A DNA stretch of 64,000 nt from Consotaella aegiceratis (GCF_036541425.1 NZ_JAZHFT010000011.1:74666-138665), one strand, 5' to 3'. Positions 8,709 to 19,555 are shown, counted from the first letter of the stretch. Program-made: numbers and translations. Notes: generated by a model not told the origin, from the letters alone.

Positions 8709-10238
8709 CTATTCCACGGTGACTTCGTTGAGACGCATCCGGTTGTCCGGCGCGGCGTCGAAGTTCTTCACCCGCTTGTTGATCGCGTAGACCGCGTTGA
8801 TGTTGTAGAGCGGCATCTCCAGCGCACGGTCGGCCGTGTAGTGGGCGATGTCCTACAGCATCTTCTCGCGCTTATCCTTGTCGGTGATGCCGCGCTGGGC
8901 CTCCAGCATCTTGTCGAGGTCCGGATCGCTGTCATACGGATTCCAGCGTTCGCCGGTGTGGTACATCAGATAGGCGGTGTTGTCGTAGTCGAAGGTCCAG
9001 CCGCCCCAACCCTGCTGAAACATCTCGCCGGTGCGCCCGTTTGGGATGATGTCGTTCAGAAAGACGTTGGTCTCGTAAGGCTTGATGGTGGCGGTGATGC
9101 CGACCGCCGAGAGATAGGCGGCGATCGCCTGGGCCACCTCGCCGAAGGTCGCGTCGTTGCCGCGCACGTCGATCTGGACAGTCGCCCCCGGCTGGACGCC
9201 GGCCGCCGTCAGCAGTTCCTGTGCCTTGCCGGGATCGTAGGGCAGGGGCTCCATTGCCGGATCGTTGCCGAAGGAGAGGGGGCCCTGGAAGCTGGCGATG
9301 GGCTTGGCCTGGCCGGCGAGGATCGAGTCGATGATCGCCTGGCGGTCGACCGCCATGATCAGCGCCTTGCGCACGTTCTCGTCCTTGGTGATGCCGTCCC
9401 GCGTGTTGAAGCGCAGCGCCGCGACGGTCGGGCCGGTGACGCTGACGATCGACAGGTTCGGGTCGTCCTCGATGGTCGGGATCATGCCGATCGGAATGGT
9501 CGGCGGGATGACGATGTCGACGCGCCCGGCCTGCAGTTCGGCCACCGCCGTCGACGGCTCGGGGATGAAGCGATAGGTGACGGTGTCGAGCTTCGGCACG
9601 TCGCCCCAATAGTCCTTGTTCGCCTCCATCTTGATCGACTCGCGCGGCGCATAGGAGACGAACTTGAACGGGCCGGTGCCGACCGGATTGTTGTTGAAGT
9701 ACTCGTCGCCGTGCTCCTCGATGTATTTCGGCGGCACGATCATCGCGCCGTAGCCGGCGAGCTTGGTCAGGAGCACCGGGTCGGGCTCCTTCAGATGGAA
9801 GTCGACCGTGCTCTCGTCGATCACCTCGACGCTGTCGATCACCGTATAGTTCGACTGCTGCGGCCCCTTGCCGCCTTCCTCGCCCAACAGACGATCGAAG
9901 CTGTACTTCACCGCGTCGGCGTTGAACGGCTCGCCGTCGTGGAAGGTGACGCCCTCGCGCAGCTTGAAGCGGATGGTCTTGCCGTCGTCCGAGACGGTCC
10001 ATTCGGTGGCCAGACCCGGCACCAGCTTGGTGTCCGGCCCGCGATAGGTCAGGCCTTCGAAGATGTTGGTGGCGACCGACGCCCAGTTGATCAGGTAGGT
10101 GTCGAGCGGATCCCAACTCCCCGGATCCTGCGGCGAAGACACGGTGAGGTCGCCGGCCGCCTGGGCAGGCAACGCGGAGGGCAGGGCGAACACGGTCGCC
10201 AGCAGGGCGGCTGACAGGAGGCGTTTCGTCGAAGGCAT
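8709..10238 (-). pseudogene. Peptide ABC transporter solute-binding protein with one in-frame TAG (codon 462)
   Basis: This is an SBP_bac_5 family binding protein with a Sec signal peptide (MPSTKRLLSAALLATVFALP..., cleavage after PAQA). The frame stops at TAG 8853-8855 after 461 residues. It then continues cleanly for 47 sense codons to a second TAG at 8709-8711, encoding DIAHYTADRALEMPLYNINA and onward, a normal C-terminal lobe for this family. The total of 509 aa is the usual length. The codon before the break is Leu in KREKML, and CAG (Gln) is the simplest ancestor of the TAG. It is either a truncated protein, a nonsense mutant, a sequencing error or a readthrough gene. The adjoining ATPase frame has three similar TAGs. 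Confidence 0.75.
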
Positions 10239-10262
10239 GGCGGGCTCCTTGGGTTGCGGATA

Positions 10263-12116
10263 TCAGGCGGAAAGGACGAGGGGCGCCTCGGCGGCGACGA
10301 AATGGCCGGGCTTGGCTTCGGCAAGGGCCAGGATCTGCGGCTCGTCGCCCACAGCGCGCACCGGACTGACGATCTCGCCCTCTAGAAGCGGGCGATTCTT
10401 GCGCTGGCCGGGTTCGGCGACCGGCACGGCGGAGAGCAGGCGTTGCGTATAGGAGTGGCGGGGGTTCTCGAACACCGCCTGACGCGGGCCGAACTCGACG
10501 ATCTAGCCGAGATAGAGCACCGCGACGCGGTGGCTGATCTTTTCCACCACCGCCATGTCGTGGCTGATGAAGAGATAGGCGAGGCCTTCTTCTTCCTGCA
10601 ACTCCATCAAGAGATCGATGATCTGCGCCTGGATCGAGACGTCGAGTGCGGAGAGCGCCTCGTCGGCGATGATCAGCTTGGGGTTGGAGGCGAGCGCGCG
10701 GGCGATGCAGACGCGCTGGCGCTGGCCGCCGGAGAATTCGTGCGGATAGCGCTGAGCATGGGAGGGTTCGAGGCCTACGCGCTCCAGCAATTGCCGCACG
10801 CGGGCGTTGATCGCCTTGGACGAGTCGAGCAGGCCGTGGGTGCGGATCGGTTCGGCGATGGAAAAGCCGACCGTCTTGCGCGGATCGAGCGAGGCAAAGG
10901 GATCCTGGAAGATGTACTGCACCTTCTGGCGCAGGCTCGTGCGCTCGGCTCGCCCCATGTCGGCGACCCGCTTGCCGTCGAAGCGGATGTCGCCGCCGGT
11001 GGGCTCCTGCAACTGCTGGATGACGCGGCCGATGGTCGATTTGCCCGAGCCCGATTCACCGACGAGCGCCAGCGTCTCGCCGGGATAGATCTCGAAGCTC
11101 ACCTTCTCGACCGCGTGCACCCGGTGGGTGACGCCGCCGAGCAGGCCTTTGCGGATGTCGAAGCGCGCGACCAGATCGTCGATGGCGACGACAGGCGGGC
11201 GGTCGTAACGCGCCGTGTCGTGGATGCGCTCCTCGCCAAGGGTGCGCGCGGCGCCATCTTCCATCACCGTAATCGGCATGCGGCGGGGCAGGGGCTGGCC
11301 GGTCATGCTGCCGAGCTTCGGCACAGCCGAGAGCAGCGCCCGGGTATAGGCCTAGCGCGGCTGGGCGAAGAGCTCGAGGGCCGGCGCCTCCTCGACCTTG
11401 TGGCCTTGGTGCATGACGACCACGTCGTCCGCCATCTCGGCGACGACGCCCATGTCGTGGGTGATGAAGATCACCGCCATGCCCAGTTCGCGCTGAAGAT
11501 CGCGAATGATGGTCAGGATCTGCGCCTGGATGGTGACGTCGAGCGCCGTGGTCGGCTCGTCGGCGATCAGGAGCTTCGGCCGGCAGGCGAGCGCCATGGC
11601 AATCATCACGCGCTGGCGCATGCCGCCGGACAGCTGGTGCGGATAGCGCCGCAGAAGGTCGCGCGCGTCGGCCAGACGAACGAGTTCGAGAAGCCGTTGC
11701 GCTTCGGCGCGGGCGGAGGCCCGGCTGTGCCCTTCGTGCAGGGACAGGACCTCGACGATCTAGTCGCCGACGGTGAAGACCGGGTTCAGCGAGGTCATCG
11801 GCTCCTGGAAGATCATCGCGATCTCGTTGCCGCGGATCGCCCGCATCGCCTTTTCCGGCTGCTTGACGAGGTCGACCGGTCCGCTCGCGCCGTCGAACAG
11901 GATCCGGCCTTCGGCGATGCGGCCGTGCATGAACTCCACGAGCCGCATGATCGACAGCGAGGTGACCGACTTGCCCGAGCCGGATTCTCCGACGATGGCC
12001 AGCGTGCGACCCGGATGAACCTCGAAGCTCAGGCGATCGACGACGCGGTTGGCGCCGAAATCGACGCTGAGGTCTTGCACGCAAAGTAGCGCGGGCGCGC
12101 CTTCAGAAAGGGTCAT
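10263..12116 (-). pseudogene. GsiA-type double-domain peptide ABC ATPase with three in-frame TAG codons
   Basis: One continuous frame of 618 codons encodes two fused ABC ATPase domains in the manner of E. coli GsiA (623 aa). Walker A GESGSGKS occurs at residues 43-50 and 353-360, signatures are SGGMRQR and SGGQRQR, and C-terminal PYT/SYTQRLLSAVP segments follow. The frame is broken only by TAG at codons 119 (11760-11762), 255 (11352-11354) and 538 (10503-10505). Flanking residues are TVGD|IVEV, AQPR|AYTRALL and LYLG|IVEFG. GsiA relatives have Gln at the first and third of these (VGEQI, YLGQIVE). No frameshift is present, and all catalytic motifs survive. The binding-protein gene starts 24 bp downstream. 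As read normally it would yield only a 118-aa fragment plus internal restarts. Confidence 0.85.
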
Positions 12117-12167
12117 ATTGCATTCTTAGCTTCTATGATCCCAGAGTCCAAGCGTATATTGCACATT

Positions 12168-12177
12168 TTGTATACAA
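12168..12177. promoter_or_regulatory. Perfect palindrome TTGTATACAA, GntR/FCD-type operator candidate
   Basis: A 10-bp perfect palindrome lies about 50 bp upstream of the double-ATPase start, inside an AT-richer stretch that should hold the operon promoter. TTGTATACAA matches the usual half-site pattern of FadR/FCD-type GntR repressors. A GntR/FCD gene lies at 20495-21241, but whether it acts here is not shown. No clear -35/-10 pair could be assigned. Confidence 0.5.
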
Positions 12178-12251
12178 GCGTGCGAATTGTTCAGATGGAA
12201 TGCGCAAATCAAGGGCATGCGCCCATCGGCGCTGGTCGGAGACCGCCCTTC

Positions 12252-13252
12252 TCATTGGAAAAGCTCGGTCCGGATGCAGGCCGAGACATGCGCCGGTCCG
12301 ACTTCGACGGCCGGCGGCACGATCTCCGCGCAGTCCTTGATGGCGTAGGGGCAGCGGGTGCGGAAGACGCAGCCGGACGGCGGATGGATTGGGCTCGGCA
12401 CCTCGCCTTCCAGTACCTGCTTCTCGCGCGCGGCGTCGCGGTCGAGCGAGGGGGCGGCCGAAAGCAGGGCGCGCGTATAGGGATGGCGCGGTGCGGCGTA
12501 GAGTTGACGCGTCGGTCCCGTCTCCATGATCTTTCCCAGATACATGACGATGGTGCGGTCGCAGAGATGCTCGACCACGCCGAGATCGTGCGCGATGAAC
12601 AGCAGCGACAGCCCGAGGTCCGACTGGAGATCCTGGATCAGATTGACGATCTGCGCCTGCACCGACACGTCGAGCGCTGACACCGGCTCGTCGGCGATCA
12701 GGAAACGCGGCTCGACCGCCAACGCCCGGGCAATGCCGATACGCTGGCGCTGGCCGCCGGAGAATTCGTGCGGATAGCGCCGCATGGCCTCCTCCGAAAG
12801 ACCCACGAGCCGCAGCAGTTCGGCGATGCGGCCACGCCGCTCCGACCGCTTGCCGAGGCGATGGATCGACAGCGCCTCGCCGATGATCGCGTCGACGCGC
12901 TTGCGCGGATCGAGACTGCCGAAAGGGTCCTGAAAGATCATCTGCATCTGCCGCCGGTAAGGCTGGAAGGCCCGGTCGGAGAGCGTCGTGAGGTCCTTGC
13001 CGTCGAAGCGGATCACGCCATCGGTGGCGCGCGTCAGGCGGATCAGCGAGCGTCCGACCGTGGTCTTGCCGGAGCCGGATTCGCCGACCAGACCCACCAC
13101 CTCGCTGTGGTCGACGGTGAAGCTGACGTCGTCGACGGCGTGGACATGGCCGACGGTGCGCGACAGCATGCCCTCGGTTACGGGGAAATGGGTCTTGAGG
13201 TTCTTCACCTCGAGCAGCGGCGCCTTTGCGGTGCGGCTGGTGAGCGACATCG

Positions 13253-13256
<4 letters not shown>
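12252..13256 (-). CDS. Peptide ABC transporter ATP-binding protein, DppF type
   Basis: This 334-aa ATPase has Walker A GESGSGKTT (about 57-65), signature SGGQRQR and Walker B LIADEP. Its C-terminal oligopeptide-transport extension carries a Cys cluster (GCVFRTRCPYAIKDC) as in DppF/OppF. It is the last gene of the ROK-MlrC-DppD-DppF operon; the start overlaps the DppD stop by ATGA. It would pair with the adjacent DppD-type ATPase to energise the permeases at 18634-20431. The equivalent positions to the three broken codons of the neighbouring double ATPase are all sense codons here. Confidence 0.92.
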
Positions 13257-14286
<1,030 letters not shown>

Positions 14287-14290
<4 letters not shown>

Positions 14291-15747
14291 GACTTCGCCG
14301 GTACTCCGAGCCGTGCCGCCGACCGCGCCGACAGAGCGACCTGCGGCTCGAATTCGAAGGTCTTGTCGAACGGCCAGGTCGGCTTCGCCTTGCGCGGGCG
14401 CGGCAGGCGCTCGATATCCTGGTCGACGACACCCGGCGACAGTGCCATCAGGTTCGGATTGGCGATCGGCGCCAACTCCGGCGAGAGATAGCCGGATTTG
14501 ACCACGACGATGCCGGCCGTCTTCGGATCGAGCCCGAGCCGCGCGAAATCCGCGATGTCGTGATAGGGGCGGCGACGCGCGGCGAGAACCAGCGTGATGC
14601 CGCCGAAGCGCACCACCGCCTCGCGTTCGGATGCGTCTGCCGCATCGACCAGGCGCAGCACTTTGGCCTCCACCGTGACGCGCGGGCTCGAAGGATCGAG
14701 GCTGGCGCCGACGGCAAGCGACAGCGTCGCGCCGAGACCGGCCGCGAACGCGGCCTCCAGCGCGGGGCGGTCGGTGATGCCGACGACGACGGTGTCCTGC
14801 GCGTCGCGGCGGATCAGTTCGGCCAGCACATCGGCGCGGTCTCCGACGCCGCCGCCGGTCGGGTTGTCACCGGAATCGGCCAGGATGACGGGACGGGTCG
14901 CAGAGGCGATCGCCCAGCCGACGCAGTCCTCGATGCTGCCGGTCTTGGGGCCGAAGGCGAATTCGTCCCGCACGTCCCAATAGCTTTGTGCCAGCGCCTT
15001 GGCTTGGGTCTCCAGCACGTCGCGATCGGTGCCGGTGAAGATCGCAGCGGCCGTGGCACGCGGCTCGTCGGCCCAGACGTAGCCGACGTTCAGCGAGGCG
15101 TCCCAGATGCCGGGCAGGGCGTCGAGCGCGGGCAGCCCGGCATAGAGGCGCTTGGCCGGCTGATCCTCCGTCGACGTGCGTTCGCCCGGCAGAACCAGCG
15201 GGATCGGCGCCCAGAGCAGGATCGGCCGCTCTCCGGTCTCGATGCTCCTGACCAGCATGGTCACGGCGCGCCGCATGGTCTCCTCGACGTCGATGTGTGG
15301 CGCCGTGCGGTAGGTCGAGTACATGTCGAGCGCATCGATGATGCGCTGGCTCAGATTGCCGTGCAGGTCGTAGCTCGCCGAGACGGGCACGGCGTCGCCG
15401 ACGACGGCGCGTGCCGCCGTGATCCAGTCGCCCTCGGCATCGTCCATGCCCTCGACGTTCATCGCGCCGTGCATGGCCAGATAGAGCCCGTCGATCGGCC
15501 CCAGGGCCTGGAGTCGAGCCAGGAAATCGGCCTTGAAGGCCTCGTAGGCCCTGCGGCTCACCGGGCCGCAGGGGACCGCGCGGGCATGCAGCGTCGGCAG
15601 GAACTCGGCGTCGTAGTCCTTGAGAAAGGCAAACCGGGCGTCGGCGGTCAGCGCTTCGCCGCGAACCACGCGGAAATCGTGCTCTTCGATCAGCACCGGA
15701 TTGTAGGTGCTGCACTCGACATGAATGCCTCCGACGGCGATGCGCAT
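14287..15747 (-). CDS. MlrC/M81 family metallopeptidase-like protein
   Basis: This 486-aa protein begins MRIAVGGIHVECSTYNP, the family's N-terminal zinc region (usually GGFxHETNTF). It also contains LAMHGAMNVEGMDDAEGD and SYDLHGNLS, conserved blocks of the MlrC family (M81), and a C-terminal MlrC_C-like region with ILADSGDNPTGGGVGD. MlrC of sphingomonads degrades linearised microcystin; most relatives sit beside peptide ABC transporters and have unknown amide substrates. The ATG at 15747 shares its A with the ROK stop (TGATG); a longer upstream frame is only a shadow of the ROK gene. Probably cytoplasmic, hydrolysing a compound imported by the adjacent transporter. Confidence 0.85.
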
Positions 15748-16880
15748 CAGGCGGCCTCCCCTGGATGAAGAATGGGATTGGACAGGAACTTGTCGGCGGC
15801 GATGCTGGCGGCGCCGCGCGCCCAGACGTCGCTCGAGACGTGGCGGAACTGGATGTCGATCTCGCCGGCCACGCGCGGCAGCACGTTGGCCTCGATGGCG
15901 GTGCGTGTCACCGTGCCGTAGAGCCCGTCGAGGACCCCGTGACAATGGGTGACGACGATCCGCTCGGGATCGATGATCTGGATGATCTGGGCGATCGCGA
16001 GCCCCAGGGCCGCGCCGGCGCGGTGCAGGATGGCGATCGCTTCGCCGTTGCCGGCGCCGGCCAGGCGTTCCAAGGCCGCGACCTCGCCGGGTAGGCCTGC
16101 GGCGCGGGCGCTGGAGCGGATGGCCATCAGCGAGGAGACGGTGTCGAGGCAGCCGCGCTTGCCGCAGCGGCAGGGCAGGCCGTCAGGCTCGATGGTCGCA
16201 TGGGCGATCTCGCCGGCGCCGCCGCGGAAGCCGCGATAGAGGCGGCCGTCGATCACATGGGCGCAACCGATGCCGTCGCCGACCGAGATGAGGCTGAAGG
16301 AGCGGCTGTCGCGGGCCGCGCCGAACAGCTTTTCGCCCAGCGCCACCGCCTTGGCATCGTTCTCGATCGCCGTGGGCAGGCCGATCTCGGCTTCCATGAG
16401 CCCGGCGGCGGCCACGTCCTGCCAGCCGAGCAGCGTCGATTTGAGGCAGGTGGTCTGCGACGGATCGACGTATCCCGACAGCGCCACACCCACCCCGGAG
16501 ATCTGTTCGCCGCCGGCCGTCAGTTCCGGCAGTCCGCCGGCGATCAGCCGGCCGATCTCGGTGGGGTCGTTGGACCAGCCGATCTCATGCCGGCGCACGA
16601 CCTCGCCGTGGAGGTCGGCCAGCACCATCACCACCGGCGTCTCCACCAGCGACACGCCGACGAAATAGGCCGACGAGGAATCGAGGCCCAGCCGGATCGC
16701 CGGCCGCCCGGTGCCGCGGACGGTTTCCGTCGGCATCAGAATGCCCTTGTCCACGAGCTCGCGGGTCAGCATCGACACGGCCGCCTTGCTCATGCTGGTG
16801 CGCGCGGCCAGCTCGGTGCGGCTGAGCGGCCCCGCCTCGCTGATCAGACGCAGCAATTGCAGTTGGGCGGGGCTGAACAT
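15747..16880 (-). CDS. ROK family transcriptional regulator
   Basis: This 377-aa protein has an N-terminal winged helix (SRTELAARTSMSKAAVSMLTRELV, about 20-45, read as two short blocks) and a ROK domain. The ROK part has an ExxH-like block (GEIAHATI) and the zinc motif CRCGKRGCLD. Such NagC/XylR-type proteins repress sugar or catabolic operons and release DNA on binding a ligand. It leads the minus-strand operon and is divergent from the binding-protein gene at 17015. The perfect inverted repeat at 16958-16982 is the obvious operator candidate. Ligand unknown. Confidence 0.88.
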   Translation of the reverse strand: MFSPAQLQLLRLISEAGPLSRTELAARTSMSKAAVSMLTRELVDKGILMPTETVRGTGRPAIRLGLDSSSAYFVGVSLVETPVVMVLADLHGEVVRRHEIGWSNDPTEIGRLIAGGLPELTAGGEQISGVGVALSGYVDPSQTTCLKSTLLGWQDVAAAGLMEAEIGLPTAIENDAKAVALGEKLFGAARDSRSFSLISVGDGIGCAHVIDGRLYRGFRGGAGEIAHATIEPDGLPCRCGKRGCLDTVSSLMAIRSSARAAGLPGEVAALERLAGAGNGEAIAILHRAGAALGLAIAQIIQIIDPERIVVTHCHGVLDGLYGTVTRTAIEANVLPRVAGEIDIQFRHVSSDVWARGAASIAADKFLSNPILHPGEAA

Positions 16881-16957
16881 GCTTAAACTTTCATCCCAAA
16901 CGTTCGCTTGACACTTATTTCAACACATGAACCAATAGGGCCGTCAAGTGGGTGAAT

Positions 16958-16982
16958 GGAAACCAAACTAGGATTGGTTTCC
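16958..16982. promoter_or_regulatory. 9-bp perfect inverted repeat in divergent promoter region, ROK operator candidate
   Basis: GGAAACCAA (16958-16966) and TTGGTTTCC (16974-16982) flank a 7-bp spacer, 32 bp before the ATG of the binding-protein gene and 78 bp from the ROK start. A TTGACA -35 box lies at 16908-16913 reading toward the binding-protein gene, with only a weak -10 near 16931-16937. This places the palindrome downstream of the promoter, a position suited to repression. Confidence 0.6.
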
Positions 16983-17014
16983 GGTTTCGGTGAATTAAAG
17001 GAAGGGGAAAAGCC

Positions 17015-18568
17015 ATGCTACGTCACGTCGAAGCTCTGGCCCTGCGCGGCATCGCGTTGGCCTGCCTCGCCGTCGTCGGCTCAACGGCGGGGATCGTCCG
17101 CGCCGAGGCTCAGACGACGGTCACCATTTTGCAGTCCGAACCGCCGCGCAGCATGGATCCCGCTGATCAGACGGCGACGTTCACCGGCGACGTGCTGGAG
17201 CCGATGTATGAGGGACTGGTCGCGCGTGGCGAGGACCTGAAGGTTCATCCATCGCTGGCGACCGAATGGTCGGTCAGCGAAGACGGTCTGACGTGGACCT
17301 TCCATCTGCGCGAAGGTGTCAAATTTCATGACGGTTCGGATTTCGACGCCGAGGCCGCCAAGGCATCCTTCGAGCGGCTGATGGACGAATCGCTAGGCCT
17401 GGCTGGGGCCGGGCGCCTGCGGCCGCTGCTTCAGAGCGTCGAGGCGAGCGATCCGCACACGCTGACGATCGTGCTGACGCGCAACTATCCCGCCTTTCTC
17501 GACCTGTTGACCTCGGCCCAGGCCTCGATCGTTTCTCCGGCCGAAGCGGAAAAGGGCGATCTTGGCCGCGTGCCGGTCGGAACCGGGCCGTTCAAGTTCG
17601 TCGAGTGGAGTTCCGGCAACTATGTGCTCGAAGAGGCCAATCCCGACTATTGGGGCGACAAGGCCAAGGTCGAGCAGCTCAAATGGACCTGGTCGGCCGA
17701 GCAGTCGGTGATGAACATGGCGTTGCAGACCGGCGATGCCGACATCGTCAATCCGCTGCCGCCGGTGTTTGCCCAGGGTGTGGAAAACAACCCCGATATG
17801 GATCTGATCGCCCAGAGCGGGTCGGCCGTGTTCTGGATCGCGCTCAACGTCCAGATCGAGCCGCTCGACGACGTCAAGGTGCGCCAGGCGCTCAACTACG
17901 CCACCGACCGCGACGCCCTGGTCCAGGCGCTGCTCCGTGGCTACGGCACGCCGGCCGATTCGCCGCTCGCGCCGATTCCGCCCTATCACCTGGATGAAGC
18001 GCAGCCCTATCCCTACGACGTCGACAAGGCCAAGGCGCTTCTGGAAGAGGCCGGCGTCGCGGACGGCTTCTCGATGTCGGTGGCCGTGCAGGAGCCGGAG
18101 GCCAACATCGCCGAGGCGCTGCAGGGCATGTGGGCCAAGATCGGCGTGAAGCTGGAGATCCGCACGCTGGAAAGCGGCGTTTGGACCAAGGCCGCCTTCA
18201 ACGATCCGGATGCCAAGAAGGCCGACAATCTGGGTTCGGTGATCGCGTCGTGGTCGTCGGGCGGCTTCAATCCCGACCAGCAGCTTCGCCCGCTCTACGA
18301 CACCGACAGCTGGGCTCCGGCCGGCGCCAATCTGGGCTTCTTCTCCAACGAGGAGTTCGACCAGCTGCTCGATACAGCGGCGAGCACCGCCGATCCGGCC
18401 AAGCGCAAGGAGCTCTACGACCAGGCGCAGAGGATCGTGAACACCGAGGCGCCGATGGTGCTGCTCTACGTCAAGCAGGACCTCGTCGGCGTCAAGAAGG
18501 GTATCGAGGGCATCTGGGTCGTGCCGGGCGGCGACGTCCGCGCCGCCTATGTGGACAAGTCCTCCTGA
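17015..18568 (+). CDS. Peptide/sugar ABC transporter solute-binding protein (SBP_bac_5)
   Basis: This 517-aa periplasmic binding protein has a Sec signal peptide ending near VRAEAQ (about residue 33). The family body shows the usual blocks: LATEWSVSEDGLTWTFHLRE, VPVGTGPFKFVEW and LDDVKVRQALNYATDRD. It delivers substrate to the two permeases encoded next. A good AAGGGG ribosome-binding site precedes the ATG. It is divergent from the ROK-MlrC-DppD-DppF operon, which supplies the ATPases, so the two arms make one complete transporter. Substrate not evident; an oligopeptide or modified amide would fit the MlrC partner. Confidence 0.92.
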   Translation: MLRHVEALALRGIALACLAVVGSTAGIVRAEAQTTVTILQSEPPRSMDPADQTATFTGDVLEPMYEGLVARGEDLKVHPSLATEWSVSEDGLTWTFHLREGVKFHDGSDFDAEAAKASFERLMDESLGLAGAGRLRPLLQSVEASDPHTLTIVLTRNYPAFLDLLTSAQASIVSPAEAEKGDLGRVPVGTGPFKFVEWSSGNYVLEEANPDYWGDKAKVEQLKWTWSAEQSVMNMALQTGDADIVNPLPPVFAQGVENNPDMDLIAQSGSAVFWIALNVQIEPLDDVKVRQALNYATDRDALVQALLRGYGTPADSPLAPIPPYHLDEAQPYPYDVDKAKALLEEAGVADGFSMSVAVQEPEANIAEALQGMWAKIGVKLEIRTLESGVWTKAAFNDPDAKKADNLGSVIASWSSGGFNPDQQLRPLYDTDSWAPAGANLGFFSNEEFDQLLDTAASTADPAKRKELYDQAQRIVNTEAPMVLLYVKQDLVGVKKGIEGIWVVPGGDVRAAYVDKSS

Positions 18569-18633
18569 GTTCGAAATCCTGATGGGGGCGGGCCTCGGCC
18601 CGTCCCTTTCGCACCTTGCATCGGAGAGCGGCG

Positions 18634-19554
18634 GTGAAGACCTACGTAGCCAGAAAGCTCCTGGCGCTGCCGTTGATCGTTCTCGGCGTGTCGCTCATGG
18701 TGTTCATCGCCATTCGCATGCTGCCTGGCGATCCGGCCCGCATGATGGCGGGGCCCGAGGCGCCGGAGGCCGCCGTCGAGGCGATGCGCATCCGGCTCGG
18801 TCTCGGCCAGCCGCTGGTCTTGCAGTATCTAGCCTTTCTGCTGAACGCCATCAAAGGCGACTTCGGCGTTTCCATCCACTCCAGCCTGCCGGTGACCAGC
18901 GAGATCGCGGAGCGCTTTCCCTATACGTTCACGCTGGCGCTGACGAGCTACGCCATGGCCATCTGTCTCGGCGTGCCGGCCGGCATGGCGGCGGCCGTCT
19001 ACCGCAACAGGTGGATCGACCAGATCGTCATGCTGCTCGCCATCGCCGGCGCGTCGGTCGCCAATTTCTGGCTGGCGCTGATGGCGATGAACTATTTCGC
19101 GGTGGAACTGCACTGGCTGCCGCTGCTTGGCGCCGGATCCTGGCGGCACTACGTGCTGCCGACTATCGCTCTGGGCACGCTGCCCACGGCGCTGATCGCC
19201 CGTATGACGCGGTCCTCCATGATCGAGACTCTCAACCAGGACTTCATCCGCACCGCACGCGCCAAGGGGCTTGGCCCACTGGCCATCTACCGGCGCCACG
19301 CGCTGCGCAACGCGCTCATTCCCATCGTCACGATCGTCGGGCTCAATTTCGGTTCGATCATGGGCGGCGCGGTGGTGACCGAATCGGTCTTCAACTGGCC
19401 GGGGATCGGCCGCCTGCTGGTGGATTCGGTGCGCTATCGCGATTATCCGGTGATCGAGGCTGTGACGCTGATCGCCGTCGTCAGCGTGGTGATGGTCAAC
19501 TTCCTCGCCGAAATGGCGATCGCCGCAATCAATCCTCGCATCCGCCTGGCCTGA
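18634..19554 (+). CDS. ABC transporter permease, DppB type
   Basis: This 306-aa permease starts at GTG 18634, chosen because GGAGAG lies 5 bp ahead; the frame also allows a TTG at 18616. It shows the DppB pattern: IRMLPGDPARMM after the first helix, a KGDFGVS segment, and the EAA loop ARAKGLGPLAIYRRHALRN. It ends in AAINPRIRLA. It is followed after 1 bp by the DppC-type gene. Inner-membrane channel half of the transporter fed by the 17015 binding protein. Confidence 0.92.
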   Translation: MKTYVARKLLALPLIVLGVSLMVFIAIRMLPGDPARMMAGPEAPEAAVEAMRIRLGLGQPLVLQYLAFLLNAIKGDFGVSIHSSLPVTSEIAERFPYTFTLALTSYAMAICLGVPAGMAAAVYRNRWIDQIVMLLAIAGASVANFWLALMAMNYFAVELHWLPLLGAGSWRHYVLPTIALGTLPTALIARMTRSSMIETLNQDFIRTARAKGLGPLAIYRRHALRNALIPIVTIVGLNFGSIMGGAVVTESVFNWPGIGRLLVDSVRYRDYPVIEAVTLIAVVSVVMVNFLAEMAIAAINPRIRLA

Positions 19555-19555
19555 C

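Noticed and set aside
8841..10214. Long plus-strand frame opposite the binding-protein gene
   Set aside because: Same reasoning: the minus frame has a signal peptide and SBP_bac_5 blocks; the plus frame has none.
10443..12089. Long plus-strand frame opposite the TAG-containing ATPase
   Set aside because: This could suggest that the plus strand is the real gene, but its composition is that of a shadow frame. The minus frame has two complete ABC ATPase motif sets on either side of each TAG.
8709..12116. Genome-wide reassignment of TAG to glutamine
   Set aside because: TAG is the natural stop of several complete genes here (KGSADH, Asp-box protein, Tat binding protein, UDP-sugar dehydrogenase, hexapeptide acetyltransferase), so a global code change is not supported.
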